64,000 nucleotides of DNA from Actinomycetota bacterium (GTDB taxonomy: Bacteria; Actinomycetota; Acidimicrobiia; Acidimicrobiales; RAAP-2): positions 62,001 through 126,000 of the forward strand of contig WLNI01000001.1 in the NCBI GenBank assembly GCA_009699875.1, given 5' to 3'. A program made the position numbers and the translations under genes. Positions within the stretch are counted from its first letter, which is position 1. The number at the start of each line of letters is the position of its first letter. The notes under the pieces were generated by a model. The model had not been told where the DNA came from. It worked only from the letters and a program-made list of their open reading frames with translations, and did no database searches. Of this stretch, positions 55,574-64,000 are shown piece by piece.

Positions 55574-57259
55574 GTGAGCACATCCTTCTCTCCTCCTTCG
55601 CAACATGGCGATGAGGTAGCTCCTTCGATTGATCGTCGACTCCTTGGTGAACTCGGCGTTGGGCGACGAGCGCTCACAGTCAGCATCGCGCTCGGTGTCT
55701 TGATGAGCGCAACCGTGATCGCACAGGCGGTGCTCCTGGCCCACCTCATCGGCTGGGCTATGGCCACCGATGCTCAGGCTCTCCCCGTGGCGACGTTGTC
55801 GTGGCTGATCGCCGCCATGGTGGCGCGAGCCCTCCTCGGTGGTTTCAGTGAAGCGCTGAGCGCTCGAAGTGGTCGCCAGGTCACAGGCGTGCTCAGAGCG
55901 TCACTCTTCTCAGCCCTCTCTCGAGACCCTGACGTTGCGGGCAACGACGAGAAAACTGGTTCACTGACCCTCAGCGCCACTCGAGGCCTTCGCTCCCTCG
56001 AGCCATATTTCTCCCGCTACCTCCCAGCGATGGTGGTTGCGGTCATCACGCCACCACTGGCCATAGTTTTTCTCGCCGTCACTGATTGGCCTTCAGCTCT
56101 CGTAGCACTGGTACTTCTTGCCGTCGTTCCCTTTGCCATGGTTCGCTTTGGAAGAAAGGCGGCCCGTGAAAGTGATCGTCAGTGGCGGCGCATGGCGTCG
56201 CTCTCTGGACGTGTCCTTGAGATTCTGAGAGGACTCCCTACCCTTCGAGCTTTAGGCCAAGTCCACACAGGACGTCAAGAAATCGCCGAGGCGAGTGACG
56301 CCGCGAGCCGAAGCATTCAATCCACCCTTCGAGCGGCGATGCTCTCTTCTGCGGCCTTGGAGTTCTTAGCTGGTGTTGGCGTCGGACTCGTTGCGATGTT
56401 GGCGGGTTTTCGGCTGTTGAATGGATCGATGAGCGTTGTCCCTGCACTGGCGGTCATCTTGGTGACGCCAGAAGTCTTCTTGCCGCTTCGCCGAGCCGGA
56501 GCAGAGTTTCATGCGAGCACCGAAGGTCGATCAGCTGCCACGTCAATCTTCAACGTCCTTGATGCCGCACCGAAACTCCAAGATAATCTGCTGCCTGCTT
56601 CCTCGCTGACGCCAATCATCTTCGATGATGTCAGTGTGAACTATTCCGATTCACGCCTGCCCGCACTCTCGAGATTCTCCCTTCATCTTGAACAAGACGA
56701 CCATGTTGTTCTTCGAGGTCCATCGGGTTCTGGAAAGACAACAGTGACGAGACTGCTCTGCGCCATGATTCAGCCAAGTTCAGGAGAGCTGACATTGGCC
56801 GGATTGAAGAGCAGAGAAATTGATTCAGCCTCGTGGCGGGATCTCGTAAGCCTTGTCCCACAACGTCCCCATGTCTTTGCCGCATCGCTTCAGGACAACC
56901 TCTTGTCTCTCGACACTGCATCTGACAGCGATCTCCTCGCCGCGCTCGAACTCGTCGGCCTCACGCATTTGGCCTCTGGACCAGAGGGTCTCGCTCGGCC
57001 TCTCGCTGAGGGTGGCCTCTCTTTGAGTGCCGGTGAGCGCCAACGCCTTGGCATCGCGCGCGTCCTTCTCCAGGATCGACCCGTCGTCGTCTTTGATGAA
57101 GCGACGGTGCACCTCGACCAACAAACCATCCTTGGGCTTCGCCTTCGCTTGGCTCCTTGGCTCTCTGGAAAGAGCGTCCTCGAGACTGGCCATCGTCCAG
57201 GTCTCTTAGAGCAAGGTTGCCGCGTGATCGATGTCACTGCGTCTCGGGAGGTCTCGTGA
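55574..57259 (+). CDS. cydD: ABC exporter subunit CydD (thiol reductant exporter)
   Basis: A 561-residue fused transmembrane and ATPase half-transporter. Six helices occupy about residues 25-300. The ATPase part has P-loop GPSGSGKTT, signature LSAGERQRLGIARVLL and Walker B VVVFDEAT. With CydC it exports thiols (Cys, glutathione or a substitute) and is needed for cytochrome bd assembly. It is followed by cydC with a GTGA overlap. No cydAB is in the window. Confidence 0.93.
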   Translation: MSTSFSPPSQHGDEVAPSIDRRLLGELGVGRRALTVSIALGVLMSATVIAQAVLLAHLIGWAMATDAQALPVATLSWLIAAMVARALLGGFSEALSARSGRQVTGVLRASLFSALSRDPDVAGNDEKTGSLTLSATRGLRSLEPYFSRYLPAMVVAVITPPLAIVFLAVTDWPSALVALVLLAVVPFAMVRFGRKAARESDRQWRRMASLSGRVLEILRGLPTLRALGQVHTGRQEIAEASDAASRSIQSTLRAAMLSSAALEFLAGVGVGLVAMLAGFRLLNGSMSVVPALAVILVTPEVFLPLRRAGAEFHASTEGRSAATSIFNVLDAAPKLQDNLLPASSLTPIIFDDVSVNYSDSRLPALSRFSLHLEQDDHVVLRGPSGSGKTTVTRLLCAMIQPSSGELTLAGLKSREIDSASWRDLVSLVPQRPHVFAASLQDNLLSLDTASDSDLLAALELVGLTHLASGPEGLARPLAEGGLSLSAGERQRLGIARVLLQDRPVVVFDEATVHLDQQTILGLRLRLAPWLSGKSVLETGHRPGLLEQGCRVIDVTASREVS

Positions 57260-58953
57260 GCACTGCACGCCTCCTTCGATGGCTACAGCGAAGCGGGCCT
57301 TCTCGAGTCCGCCTCTTGACAGGCATCTCCATCTCTCTGGTCTCAGCGATGGCGTCGCTGATCCTTTTGGGTGGCGCAGGCCTCTTGGTTGGCAAGGCAG
57401 CGGGTCGCGGTGGCCTAGCTGCGCTTGGAGGGCTCCTTATCCTGATCGAGCTCGTCGCCTTTTTACGAGCACCGTTGCGATATGAAGAGCGACTCCTTAC
57501 CCACCGAGTCGCTCTCGGTTCAATGGTTCGTTGGCGAGTGTGGCTCTATGACGTGCTTGCTCTGCGAACCCCGGGGAGCCTCTCGTATCTCTCCAACGGC
57601 GACCTGCTTGATCGTTCTATCGAAGACATCGATACGTTGGAAGACCTTTATGTTCGAATCGTTCTCCCACTCATCACCGCAGTCGTTGCCGGAGTCCTTG
57701 GAGTTGTGGTGATTGGAATCTTTGTCCCCCTCGCCGGACTGATTCTTGCGGTGGGTCTGCTCGTCGGGATTTCTCTGTCCTTGTGGTGTGGGCATCTCTC
57801 CTCGCACTCCACCTTTGAAGCGACACGACTTCGAGGCGAGGCCAGCGCCATCACTGTTGATCTGATCGATGGCGGTCTTGATCTCTCGATGGCGGGTCAC
57901 TACGGCTCATACGTGAGACGCCTCGACGAGATTGAGTTCCACTTCGCTCGAACTGATCGGCGACTATCGCTCATTCGCTCGGTTGGACTCTCGCTCCTCG
58001 CACTTGTGTCGGGTGCAGTCCTTATCGGCGTTGTGCTGTGCTGCGCTGTTGCCACTCATCAAGGATCTCTCACTCCCGCCGAAGCGGCGGGACTCTCGCT
58101 CGCTAGCCTGGCCAGCCTTGAACCACTTCTCGGCGTCCTCTTTGGCGCCTTGCGAGCTCCTGGCGTCGACGCTGCTGCGATGCGACTTGAAGAACTCGAA
58201 ACATCACCAGTCTCGGCGCTCGAACCCTCGAGTCCCGTCCCCTGGCCACGTGACGCTTCGCCGCTTACATTTGAGAAGGTCACACTTTCACCCGCTCCTC
58301 TGAGCATGCCCGTCATTGAACACCTGACGCTGAGCATCGACCCAGGTGATCATGTGGCAATTCTTGGGGCGAGTGGCACTGGAAAGTCAACGCTGTGCCG
58401 CTCGATCATGAAATTCCTTGAGGTTGATGCTGGAACCATTGCAGTTGGAACTGCGTCGTACCCATCGCTGACCTCAGAATCGATTCGCACTCACGTCGCA
58501 CTCTTGGATCAAAGTCCCACACTGTTTGCCGGCACACTAGGAGATACCTTGCGTCTTGGCGCACCTGATGCGAGTGATGCAGCACTTCTGTCAATCCTTG
58601 AGCAGTGCCAGCTCCAAGAACTCCTCCCCAACGGGCTCGAGAGCCTCTCGTTACCTCTGGCGGAAGATGGACGCTCGTTGTCGCTCGGCCAACAGCGGCG
58701 CATTGCACTCGCTCGTGTCCTTCTGCGCACGCCCGAGATCCTTCTTCTCGATGAACCCACTGCTGGTCTCTCTCGAGAACAAGCAAAGTCGGTTCTCTCA
58801 AACGCTCTTCGCTACGCAGGAGACGCAACGGTGATCCTGGTCACCCACGATGTCGAAGAGACCGCTGGATTTGACGCTGTGTGGAACTTAGAAGGAGGTC
58901 GCCTCTCTCGAATTGATCCTGGTGCTGAACCTCTCTTGGAACTTCGCTCGTGA
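57256..58953 (+). CDS. cydC: ABC exporter subunit CydC
   Basis: A 565-residue partner of CydD. About six helices lie within residues 15-300, then a nucleotide-binding domain with P-loop GASGTGKST, signature LSLGQQRRIALARVLL and Walker B ILLLDEPT. The GTG at 57256 is chosen since it overlaps the cydD stop (GTGA); an in-frame ATG further up is inside cydD and unlike the family. The C signature Gly-Gln (LSLGQ) is a small variant of LSGGQ. Confidence 0.93.
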   Translation: MSTARLLRWLQRSGPSRVRLLTGISISLVSAMASLILLGGAGLLVGKAAGRGGLAALGGLLILIELVAFLRAPLRYEERLLTHRVALGSMVRWRVWLYDVLALRTPGSLSYLSNGDLLDRSIEDIDTLEDLYVRIVLPLITAVVAGVLGVVVIGIFVPLAGLILAVGLLVGISLSLWCGHLSSHSTFEATRLRGEASAITVDLIDGGLDLSMAGHYGSYVRRLDEIEFHFARTDRRLSLIRSVGLSLLALVSGAVLIGVVLCCAVATHQGSLTPAEAAGLSLASLASLEPLLGVLFGALRAPGVDAAAMRLEELETSPVSALEPSSPVPWPRDASPLTFEKVTLSPAPLSMPVIEHLTLSIDPGDHVAILGASGTGKSTLCRSIMKFLEVDAGTIAVGTASYPSLTSESIRTHVALLDQSPTLFAGTLGDTLRLGAPDASDAALLSILEQCQLQELLPNGLESLSLPLAEDGRSLSLGQQRRIALARVLLRTPEILLLDEPTAGLSREQAKSVLSNALRYAGDATVILVTHDVEETAGFDAVWNLEGGRLSRIDPGAEPLLELRS

Positions 58954-58975
58954 CTCGCCGAGCGACCTAAGGCGC

Positions 58976-59962
58976 TTACCCGTCTAACGCCGCCATTTGG
59001 GGAGCGGCATAGCGCTCGCCTTGCACGGATCCCCGAGGAACTGCTGCATCGATACGGGCGAGGTCCTCGGGCGCAAGTTCAATCTCCGTGGCGCCAATAT
59101 TTTCTGAAAGATACGTACGGCGTTTCGTTCCAGGGATTGGCACAATGTCATCGCCTTGTGCCAAGACCCAGGCCAAGGCCAACTGCGCCGGCGTGACATT
59201 GATTTCTTGCGCGATTGTGACCAACGTCGCGACGAGCCCAGCGTTCGCGTCAAAGTTTGCTTCGTCAAAACGAGGTGCGTGTCGGCGATAATCATTCTCA
59301 TCCAACGCGTCCAGGTTTGGAATTGCTCCTGTGAGGAAGCCTCTCCCGAGTGGACTGTAGGGAACGAATCCAACGCCAAGCCGCCGACATGCCTCAAGCA
59401 GCCCCTGTTCAGGGTCTCGCGAGAACAGCGAGTACTCAGTTTGAAGCGCGCTGATGGGATACATCGCACAGGCGCGCTCGAGCGTGGGGATTGATGCTTC
59501 GGACATGCCGAGGTAGCGAACCTTGCCCGCTTCTACGAGTCCAACCATGGCCCCAATCGTCTCTTCAATAGGAACTGAACGGTCCACTCGGTGCTGATAA
59601 TACAGATCGATCGTGTCGATTCCGAGGCGCAACAGCGACGCATCGCAAGACGAGACCACATAGTCGGGTCGCCCATTAATCCCAAGAAACGCACCCGACT
59701 CATCTCGTTCATTCCCAAACTTGGTCGCCACGATCACGTCGTCACGGCGAGATGAAATTGCTTTTCCGAGGAGTCGCTCGTTCGTAAAGGGCCCGTACAT
59801 ATCAGCCGTATCAAGAAAGTTCACGCCGGCGTCCAGGGCAGCATTGATAGTGGCGATGGCCTCAGCATCATCTCGCGTTCCGTAGAACTCGCTCATTCCC
59901 ATGCAACCCAAGCCGAGCTCTGACACCGCAAGTCCTTCTTTTCCTAAATGTCGAGTTTCCAT
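58976..59962 (-). CDS. Aldo/keto reductase
   Basis: A 328-residue NADPH-dependent oxidoreductase. The tetrad is visible: Asp and Tyr in DTADMYGPFTNERLLG, Lys in VIVATKFG and His in YYQHRVDR. IGAMVGLVEAGKVRYLGMSE is a family motif, and IPGTKRRTYLSENI is the cofactor-phosphate region. It resembles the YajO/Tas-like AKR11-13 group. AGAGGA is seven bases before ATG 59962. The substrate is unknown. Confidence 0.95.
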   Translation of the reverse strand: METRHLGKEGLAVSELGLGCMGMSEFYGTRDDAEAIATINAALDAGVNFLDTADMYGPFTNERLLGKAISSRRDDVIVATKFGNERDESGAFLGINGRPDYVVSSCDASLLRLGIDTIDLYYQHRVDRSVPIEETIGAMVGLVEAGKVRYLGMSEASIPTLERACAMYPISALQTEYSLFSRDPEQGLLEACRRLGVGFVPYSPLGRGFLTGAIPNLDALDENDYRRHAPRFDEANFDANAGLVATLVTIAQEINVTPAQLALAWVLAQGDDIVPIPGTKRRTYLSENIGATEIELAPEDLARIDAAVPRGSVQGERYAAPQMAALDG

Positions 59963-60094
59963 CTGTTTGTCCTCTTTTCCCAGGTCGGGGGTCCTTCATC
60001 GAGCCATTTTGGATGGCAGGCATCTTCTGCCTTGCACCTTAGGTCCTTGGGTCCTAGGTTGCTCCTCAATGGCAGGGGGGCCAGGTGTCTCGGT

Positions 60095-60126
60095 CGCCCG
60101 CCCGTGAGCTTGACTCCGGGCGGGCG
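60095..60126. other. G+C-rich stem-loop between divergent genes
   Basis: A ten-base-pair stem (CGCCCGCCCG-type arms at about 60095-60104 and 60117-60126) with a 12-base loop. It lies 17 bases before the SnoaL-like ATG. It could be an attenuator, operator or cruciform. No U-tract follows on the plus strand, so it is not a normal terminator for the aldo/keto reductase side. Confidence 0.55.
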
Positions 60127-60143
60127 CTCGGGACACACATCGA

Positions 60144-60590
60144 ATGACTTCCCCAGGTCAGCAACACCGCCCTAGTCTTTCAAAAGTGCTTAGTCCGCTT
60201 GCTCGCAAAAATCTTGATGTCATTACCGATTCGTTTGCAGCGCTGAGTCGAGATGACCTTGCTGCTCACCTTGCGAACTGTCACGATGACATCGTTGTTG
60301 AGTTTCCTTACGCCACACCACCAGTACGTATCAGTGGCAACGCATCGCTCGCAACGTATCTCGCGAACGCTCTTTCATTATTTTCACTTGAACTCGAGAT
60401 CACCAACGTCATTGAAGGCGCTGATCCGTCGCTACTAGTGCTTGAGTACACAAGTTCGGGGCTCGCACTCAGCACGAAACGCCCCTACGCCAATTCGTAC
60501 ATTGGAATCTTTCACTTCACCGAATCAAAAATCCTGTTGCAGCGCGAGTACTACAACCCCACTCCGGCTAACGAAGCACTCGCCCCCTAG
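60144..60590 (+). CDS. SnoaL-like/NTF2-fold protein
   Basis: A 148-residue NTF2-like fold protein. DVITDSFAALSRDDLAAHLA and DIVVEFPYATPPVRISGNAS, with ILLQREYYNPTPANEAL at the end, suit SnoaL-like (nuclear-transport-factor-2 fold) domains. Members are isomerases, cyclases or binding proteins for small ligands. The substrate is unknown. It stands alone, convergent with the histidine-phosphatase gene (three-base gap). Confidence 0.8.
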   Translation: MTSPGQQHRPSLSKVLSPLARKNLDVITDSFAALSRDDLAAHLANCHDDIVVEFPYATPPVRISGNASLATYLANALSLFSLELEITNVIEGADPSLLVLEYTSSGLALSTKRPYANSYIGIFHFTESKILLQREYYNPTPANEALAP

Positions 60591-60593
60591 CGT

Positions 60594-61184
60594 TCACTCG
60601 CCAGGAAGTTCGTTGAACCCAGTGAGTTGAGGCCCCTGTGGGCCGTAGGCGATGCGAGTAATCGAACCGGTTGAAAGCCGCAGTCGCCACGCGAGCAGTG
60701 GGTCTGTTCCGAGCGCCCACGCCACTGCCGCCTTAATTGGCGAGACATGGCTCACGATCACCACGTCGCCTTCTCTCGAGCGTGCACCTTCACCTGGGCT
60801 TGCAAATAACTCTTCAAGCAGTGGCGTCACCCGTTGGCTCAACGTAGCCAGCGACTCACCATTGGCTGGAGCAAAGTCAGGGTCTCGGAACCACTGTTCC
60901 CACAACTTCGGATCGACCACATCGAGTGGAGTTCCGTCAAGATCGCCATAGTCAATCTCGATCACCCGCTCATCGATGTGGAGAGGAACCTCGAGTCCAA
61001 GAAGTTCGGCGGTTCGACGCGTTCGCGAAAGTGGCGACGAGATCAGCGTGGTGACCGGACCAAGCGTTTTGCCCGCTTGGCGAGCTTGCTCTTCACCTCG
61101 ATCAGTTAATTCAGGATCAAGGCGTCCAACGAGGCAATTGCGCCTATTGAGTTCAGACTCTCCGTGACGAACGAGAACCAGCAC
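60594..61184 (-). CDS. Histidine phosphatase superfamily (phosphoglycerate-mutase-like)
   Basis: A 196-residue enzyme. The catalytic RHGE is in VLVLVRHGESELNRR, LTDRGEEQARQAG is the family's second motif, LISSPLSRTRRTAEL contains the second Arg, and DVVIVSHVSPIKAAV the second His. It removes phosphate from sugar phosphates or similar. The GTG at 61184 is five bases after the zinc-ribbon gene stop and is preferred; a start at 61253 would overlap it by 65 bases. It may be a cobalamin- or sugar-linked phosphatase. Last in the minus-strand run. Confidence 0.9.
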   Translation of the reverse strand: MLVLVRHGESELNRRNCLVGRLDPELTDRGEEQARQAGKTLGPVTTLISSPLSRTRRTAELLGLEVPLHIDERVIEIDYGDLDGTPLDVVDPKLWEQWFRDPDFAPANGESLATLSQRVTPLLEELFASPGEGARSREGDVVIVSHVSPIKAAVAWALGTDPLLAWRLRLSTGSITRIAYGPQGPQLTGFNELPGE

Positions 61185-61188
61185 GTCA

Positions 61189-61917
61189 TCAACCGAGCTG
61201 TTCTGTGCGCAGAAGCATCCGCGAGCACTGCTCACAGATGGCAATTTCTTCAATCGCCATCTTTCTCATTTGGTCAAGCTCCACCGATGAGAGACTGAGA
61301 TGACACCCGCCACACTGTCCATTCGACAATCGGGTTGCCCCTACTCCACCGAGGCGAGACGAGAGCGTCTCGTAGCGCGTGAGAAGAGGCGCATCCAACG
61401 TTGTGGCGATCTCTCCACGTTTGCTCCGTCGCTCCTCGATCTGAGCATTTAAAGCTTCATCTTCGGCGCCCAGCACAACGAGTAGCTCGTTTCTGGCACT
61501 GAGCGTGTTCGCTGCAGCTGCACTGTTAGCAATACCTTTCGCCTCAAGGGGTTCAAGTGACTCCATGATGGTCAACTCTTGGTCTTCAAGTTCGACGCGC
61601 ATGGCGACCAAGCGTTGGGCTTCTGCATCCATCGCTGCCAAGTCCCGCCCTGCTCCCGTCGAGGCAGAGAGTTTGCTGCGAACGTCTCGTTCTCTCGTTG
61701 CCAGTCGCGCCGCCTCTTCTTCCAGACTCTTCAACGTAGCGAGAAGCGGCAGGCGTTCTGCGTCAAGGATCTGTTGCGTTCTCTCTTGTGCTGAGGCAAC
61801 CTCTGCAAGCTCTTCGAGCGCTTTTCGAGCCGGGAGCGTTGCCCGGCTTCTCTCGAGAGCGGCGATCTCGACGTCGAGGTCGGCAACCGTGATCAGGGCA
61901 TCAAACGGGTGCGTCAT
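61189..61917 (-). CDS. Coiled-coil protein with C4 zinc ribbon
   Basis: A 242-residue cytosolic protein. Residues about 10-180 are coiled coil (DVEIAALERSRATLPARKA onward). The end has CGGCHLSLSSVELDQM and AICEQCSRML, two CxxC pairs for zinc. This layout is the DUF164/zf-RING_7 family conserved in actinobacteria. Its function is not settled; RNA or DNA transactions are suggested by the ribbon. ATG 61917 overlaps the Nudix stop (ATGA); an upstream in-frame start has no support. Confidence 0.9.
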   Translation of the reverse strand: MTHPFDALITVADLDVEIAALERSRATLPARKALEELAEVASAQERTQQILDAERLPLLATLKSLEEEAARLATRERDVRSKLSASTGAGRDLAAMDAEAQRLVAMRVELEDQELTIMESLEPLEAKGIANSAAAANTLSARNELLVVLGAEDEALNAQIEERRSKRGEIATTLDAPLLTRYETLSSRLGGVGATRLSNGQCGGCHLSLSSVELDQMRKMAIEEIAICEQCSRMLLRTEQLG

Positions 61918-62510
61918 TCGTTCGAACTCTCCTCTCGGGCCATGGTCTCTACGATGACACGCCACTGAGCGTGGTGGGATCGCCACGTCTCCTCAAGCCT
62001 CTGAAGGGCTCCGTGAAGCCCGGGATCGGCCCGTTCGAGTGCGTCGGGGAAGGAGCACCAAAGCACCTCTTGGCTCTCTTCAGGGGGCGGTGAGGGCTCG
62101 CTATCTGGCGCCAAGAGGACGTATCTGAGATCTAAGTGTGTGTGTCCTGCAGGGCCTGGATGGACATCAACGTGGAGCAGGGAGGGCCCTTCAGGGGGGT
62201 GTGCCACGCTGAGGCCGGTCTCTTCGCTGGCTTCTCGAAGAGCGGCGGCAGGAGCTCGCTCCCCTTCGTCGATATGACCTCCAGGTTGGACCCAGATCCC
62301 AAGTTTGAGATGTCGATGGAGGACCGTGCCTCGCTCTCCGACAATGAAAGCTGATGCCGTGAGATGTACCGGATCGGCTGTTTCATCAAACGGAGCGTCC
62401 AAGCGTGCGCATTGAAGTTGCAGTTCTGTGATCGACTCCGCTTCTCGCTCGTCAACGGGATCAATGCGTGCAACCGCACGCAGGACGTCATCGAGACGAT
62501 CGTCACTCAT
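61914..62510 (-). CDS. Nudix hydrolase
   Basis: A 198-residue hydrolase. The Nudix box is GGHIDEGERAPAAALREASE then ETGLS, with all the metal-binding Glu residues. WVQPGG precedes it. It probably cleaves a nucleoside diphosphate-linked compound. It overlaps the flavin-binding gene by ATGA and the zinc-ribbon gene by ATGA. The substrate is unknown. Confidence 0.92.
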   Translation of the reverse strand: MSDDRLDDVLRAVARIDPVDEREAESITELQLQCARLDAPFDETADPVHLTASAFIVGERGTVLHRHLKLGIWVQPGGHIDEGERAPAAALREASEETGLSVAHPPEGPSLLHVDVHPGPAGHTHLDLRYVLLAPDSEPSPPPEESQEVLWCSFPDALERADPGLHGALQRLEETWRSHHAQWRVIVETMAREESSNE

Positions 62511-63178
62511 GATCCACGTTCCCTGTATCGACGCACTGACGCAGGTACCGGTACCGTTCCAGCCCCGACTGCTCCATCGGGTGCGGGGATCGGCTCTTCA
62601 GCAATCATTCGAAACGGAATCACGCCCGCCCACGCTGGCCCCTCGACGTCCTCATCGTCATCGTCGGGAGGACCAACTGAAATCTTGGCTGATGCTTCCT
62701 CAATCGTGACTTCGAGGACGCTCGTGCGCGAGATCTCAGACTCGCTTGAAGGCCGAACTTCTGACGATCGCCCGGGGATAATGCCGTTAATCAGTTTCTC
62801 AAGAGCAGCCTCTTTCTCCTCCCCGTCGAGGAGTCGGGCTGGACCAAAGACCGACACTGAGCGATAGGCCATCGATGAGTTAAATGTTGAGCGAGCCACG
62901 ATCAAACCGTCGACAATCGTGACACTCACGCAGACGCTCGGCGATTCGGTCATCGAGCGCAAGAGGCGACTTGAGCGCGATCCGTGGACCAGAAGGGTCC
63001 TTCCAACTCGAACATGAAGACTTGGCAGCACCATGGGTAGGCCGTCAACGATGGTGGCAACATGACAGAGCGTGGTCGCATCGAGAATCGCATAGATCTC
63101 TTCGGTGTCGTAGGAACCAAGCTCGGGAAGTCGCCGCAGTCGGCTCCGTGGACTCGCTCCCCCAATCTCTGTACCCAT
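62507..63178 (-). CDS. Pyridoxamine-phosphate-oxidase-like flavin-binding protein
   Basis: A 223-residue split-barrel flavin protein. LDATTLCHVATIVDGLPMVL, RVGRTLLVHGSRSSRLLRSM and VCVSVTIVDGLIVARS then NSSMAYRSVSVFG are typical of NimA/pyridoxamine-oxidase-family proteins, which bind FMN or a similar cofactor. ATG 63178 has GGAGGTG about six bases upstream, a very strong site. The tail is acidic (DDDDEDVEGP). It is first in the overlapping minus-strand run. Confidence 0.88.
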   Translation of the reverse strand: MGTEIGGASPRSRLRRLPELGSYDTEEIYAILDATTLCHVATIVDGLPMVLPSLHVRVGRTLLVHGSRSSRLLRSMTESPSVCVSVTIVDGLIVARSTFNSSMAYRSVSVFGPARLLDGEEKEAALEKLINGIIPGRSSEVRPSSESEISRTSVLEVTIEEASAKISVGPPDDDDEDVEGPAWAGVIPFRMIAEEPIPAPDGAVGAGTVPVPASVRRYRERGS

Positions 63179-63255
63179 CTTTGTCACCTCCTCGAATGTT
63201 TCTTCCTGTCGAGCCTGCCACAGGAAGGGAGTCGAAAGGGCCTAAGTTCGAATCC

Positions 63256-64000
63256 GTGAGCAATGAGATCACTGTCGCTACGTACAATATTCACGCTGGT
63301 ATCGATGCGTGGGGTCGCCGATTTGATGCGCTCGACGCCATCGTGTCGCTTGATGCTGACGTCTATATTCTTCAAGAGTGTTGGACCCCAGAAGGGGAAC
63401 CTGGCATTGCGTCGCACGTCGCCGCTGCCATCGGGGGGTCATTCGAAGAGGTCACTCTTGCATCCGGACGAAGAGCCCTCCCTCATCCTGAGGCTCCGCC
63501 CGTATGGCACCGTCGAAAAGCCTTTCTCGATGGCGACCACTCGCTCTACCTCGAGAGCGTGCGCCCCCTGCGAGAGCGAATCGCTCACTCCGAACGATTT
63601 GCGCATGGCGAATCTGGAGTATTTTCTCTCGCTGTCATCAGTCGGCTCCCATTGAGCGAGACCAGTACCGTGTGGCTCAGCTCGCTACCTCGAGACCAAG
63701 TTCAACGGGCCATCCTTTCAACGTCTATCCACGTGAACGACAAGAGCGTTCGGGTTTTCGGAACTCACATGGCACATCTCTCTCAAGGTTCACCTCGTCA
63801 CTTTCGAGTCTTCCGCCAAGAGATCCTCGCTTCTCTCCGCCAAGGATCAGACGTCATTGCTGGGGGTGACATGAATGCCTGGGGCCCTCTCGTCGCCGCT
63901 CACCTTCGACCCCTCCGGCGAGCCGTGAAAGCCAAGACGTGGCCTTCGTGGGGCCCACACAGCCAAGTGGATCATCTGTTGGCGAGTGCTCAGATTCAGG
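63256..64000 (+). CDS. Endonuclease/exonuclease/phosphatase family protein (3' end missing)
   Basis: The frame is open from GTG 63256 to the window edge, giving 248 residues, and so is incomplete. VATYNIHAG at the start, ILQEC (Glu), VFGTHMAHL, VIAGGDMNAWG and HSQVDHLL near the end are the EEP-family catalytic Asn, Glu, Asp-Asn and Asp-His motifs, in order. Such enzymes cut DNA, sphingolipids or inositol phosphates using a metal. An in-frame ATG 60 bases earlier is possible. It is divergent from the flavin-binding protein gene. The DH end motif means little of the domain is missing. Confidence 0.9.
   Translation, partial: MSNEITVATYNIHAGIDAWGRRFDALDAIVSLDADVYILQECWTPEGEPGIASHVAAAIGGSFEEVTLASGRRALPHPEAPPVWHRRKAFLDGDHSLYLESVRPLRERIAHSERFAHGESGVFSLAVISRLPLSETSTVWLSSLPRDQVQRAILSTSIHVNDKSVRVFGTHMAHLSQGSPRHFRVFRQEILASLRQGSDVIAGGDMNAWGPLVAAHLRPLRRAVKAKTWPSWGPHSQVDHLLASAQIQ

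Noticed and set aside
63245..63256. TTCGAAT, resembling a tRNA T-loop
   Set aside because: The flanking bases do not form a five-pair T stem, and no acceptor or anticodon arm fits; it lies in the leader of the nuclease gene.

Overview
The window looks like chromosomal DNA of an actinobacterium of medium G+C content. My best guess is class Acidimicrobiia, which is inference and not proven here. The actinobacterial markers are a WhiB-type iron-sulfur regulator (39193-39429), an MmpL exporter (18823-20976), a DUF3039 protein, CydD and CydC encoded in tandem, exported lipoproteins with Ser/Thr-rich linkers, and GTG starts with 4-base overlaps. I see no tRNA, rRNA, CRISPR array or insertion sequence. 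The one clear RNA gene is the RNase P RNA at about 51548-51925.

Region 1 (1-18.8 kb) is a surface-glycan island, visibly more A+T-rich than the rest. Going right to left it holds two GT2 glycosyltransferases (one with a coiled-coil tail, one with a bulb-type lectin tail), a YfhO-like membrane protein on the opposite strand, several methyltransferases, a GT2-methyltransferase fusion, a 2-oxoglutarate/Fe(II) oxygenase, a giant multi-spanning GT-C-like protein and an acyltransferase-3. One methyltransferase has an in-frame TGA in its conserved N-terminus. A flavin monooxygenase and a second acyltransferase-3 follow on the other strand.

Region 2 (18.8-29.3 kb) is mixed housekeeping: MmpL exporter, formate-tetrahydrofolate ligase, a Thr-rich wall or membrane protein, a YaaA-family protein, a cold-shock protein with a strong terminator downstream, a secreted copper type II monooxygenase, an ATP-grasp enzyme, a dienelactone hydrolase, and two small Cys-rich proteins.

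Region 3 (29.2-39.5 kb) is mostly catabolic and lipid-related: a cytochrome P450 and TetR pair behind a promoter and perfect palindromic operator, a CaiB/AMACR-type enzyme, beta-glucosidase plus galactokinase-like kinase, a cyclase-family hydrolase, a lipoprotein with a textbook promoter, a small monooxygenase, TrpD, acyl-CoA dehydrogenase and WhiB.

Region 4 (39.6-44.9 kb) is a tightly overlapping operon of GlpD, an alkyl-DHAP-synthase-like flavoprotein and a glycerol-kinase-like FGGY kinase. It suggests linked glycerol-3-phosphate/DHAP and possibly ether-lipid metabolism. A lipoprotein follows.

Region 5 (45-64 kb) holds xseA-xseB-metallo-beta-lactamase-ferredoxin reductase, a large exported protein with an HExxE motif and two bulb-lectin domains, rnpB, a 2TM protein, a TM0106-family nuclease, a thiolase-like protein, CydDC, an aldo/keto reductase, a SnoaL-like protein, and a four-gene overlapping set (flavin-binding protein, Nudix, zinc-ribbon protein, histidine phosphatase). 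An endonuclease/exonuclease/phosphatase gene runs off the right edge.

The most interesting thread is the bulb-type lectin fold. It appears both on a cytosolic glycosyltransferase in the glycan island and, with six intact QxDxNxVxY sites, on a large exported protein 36 kb away.
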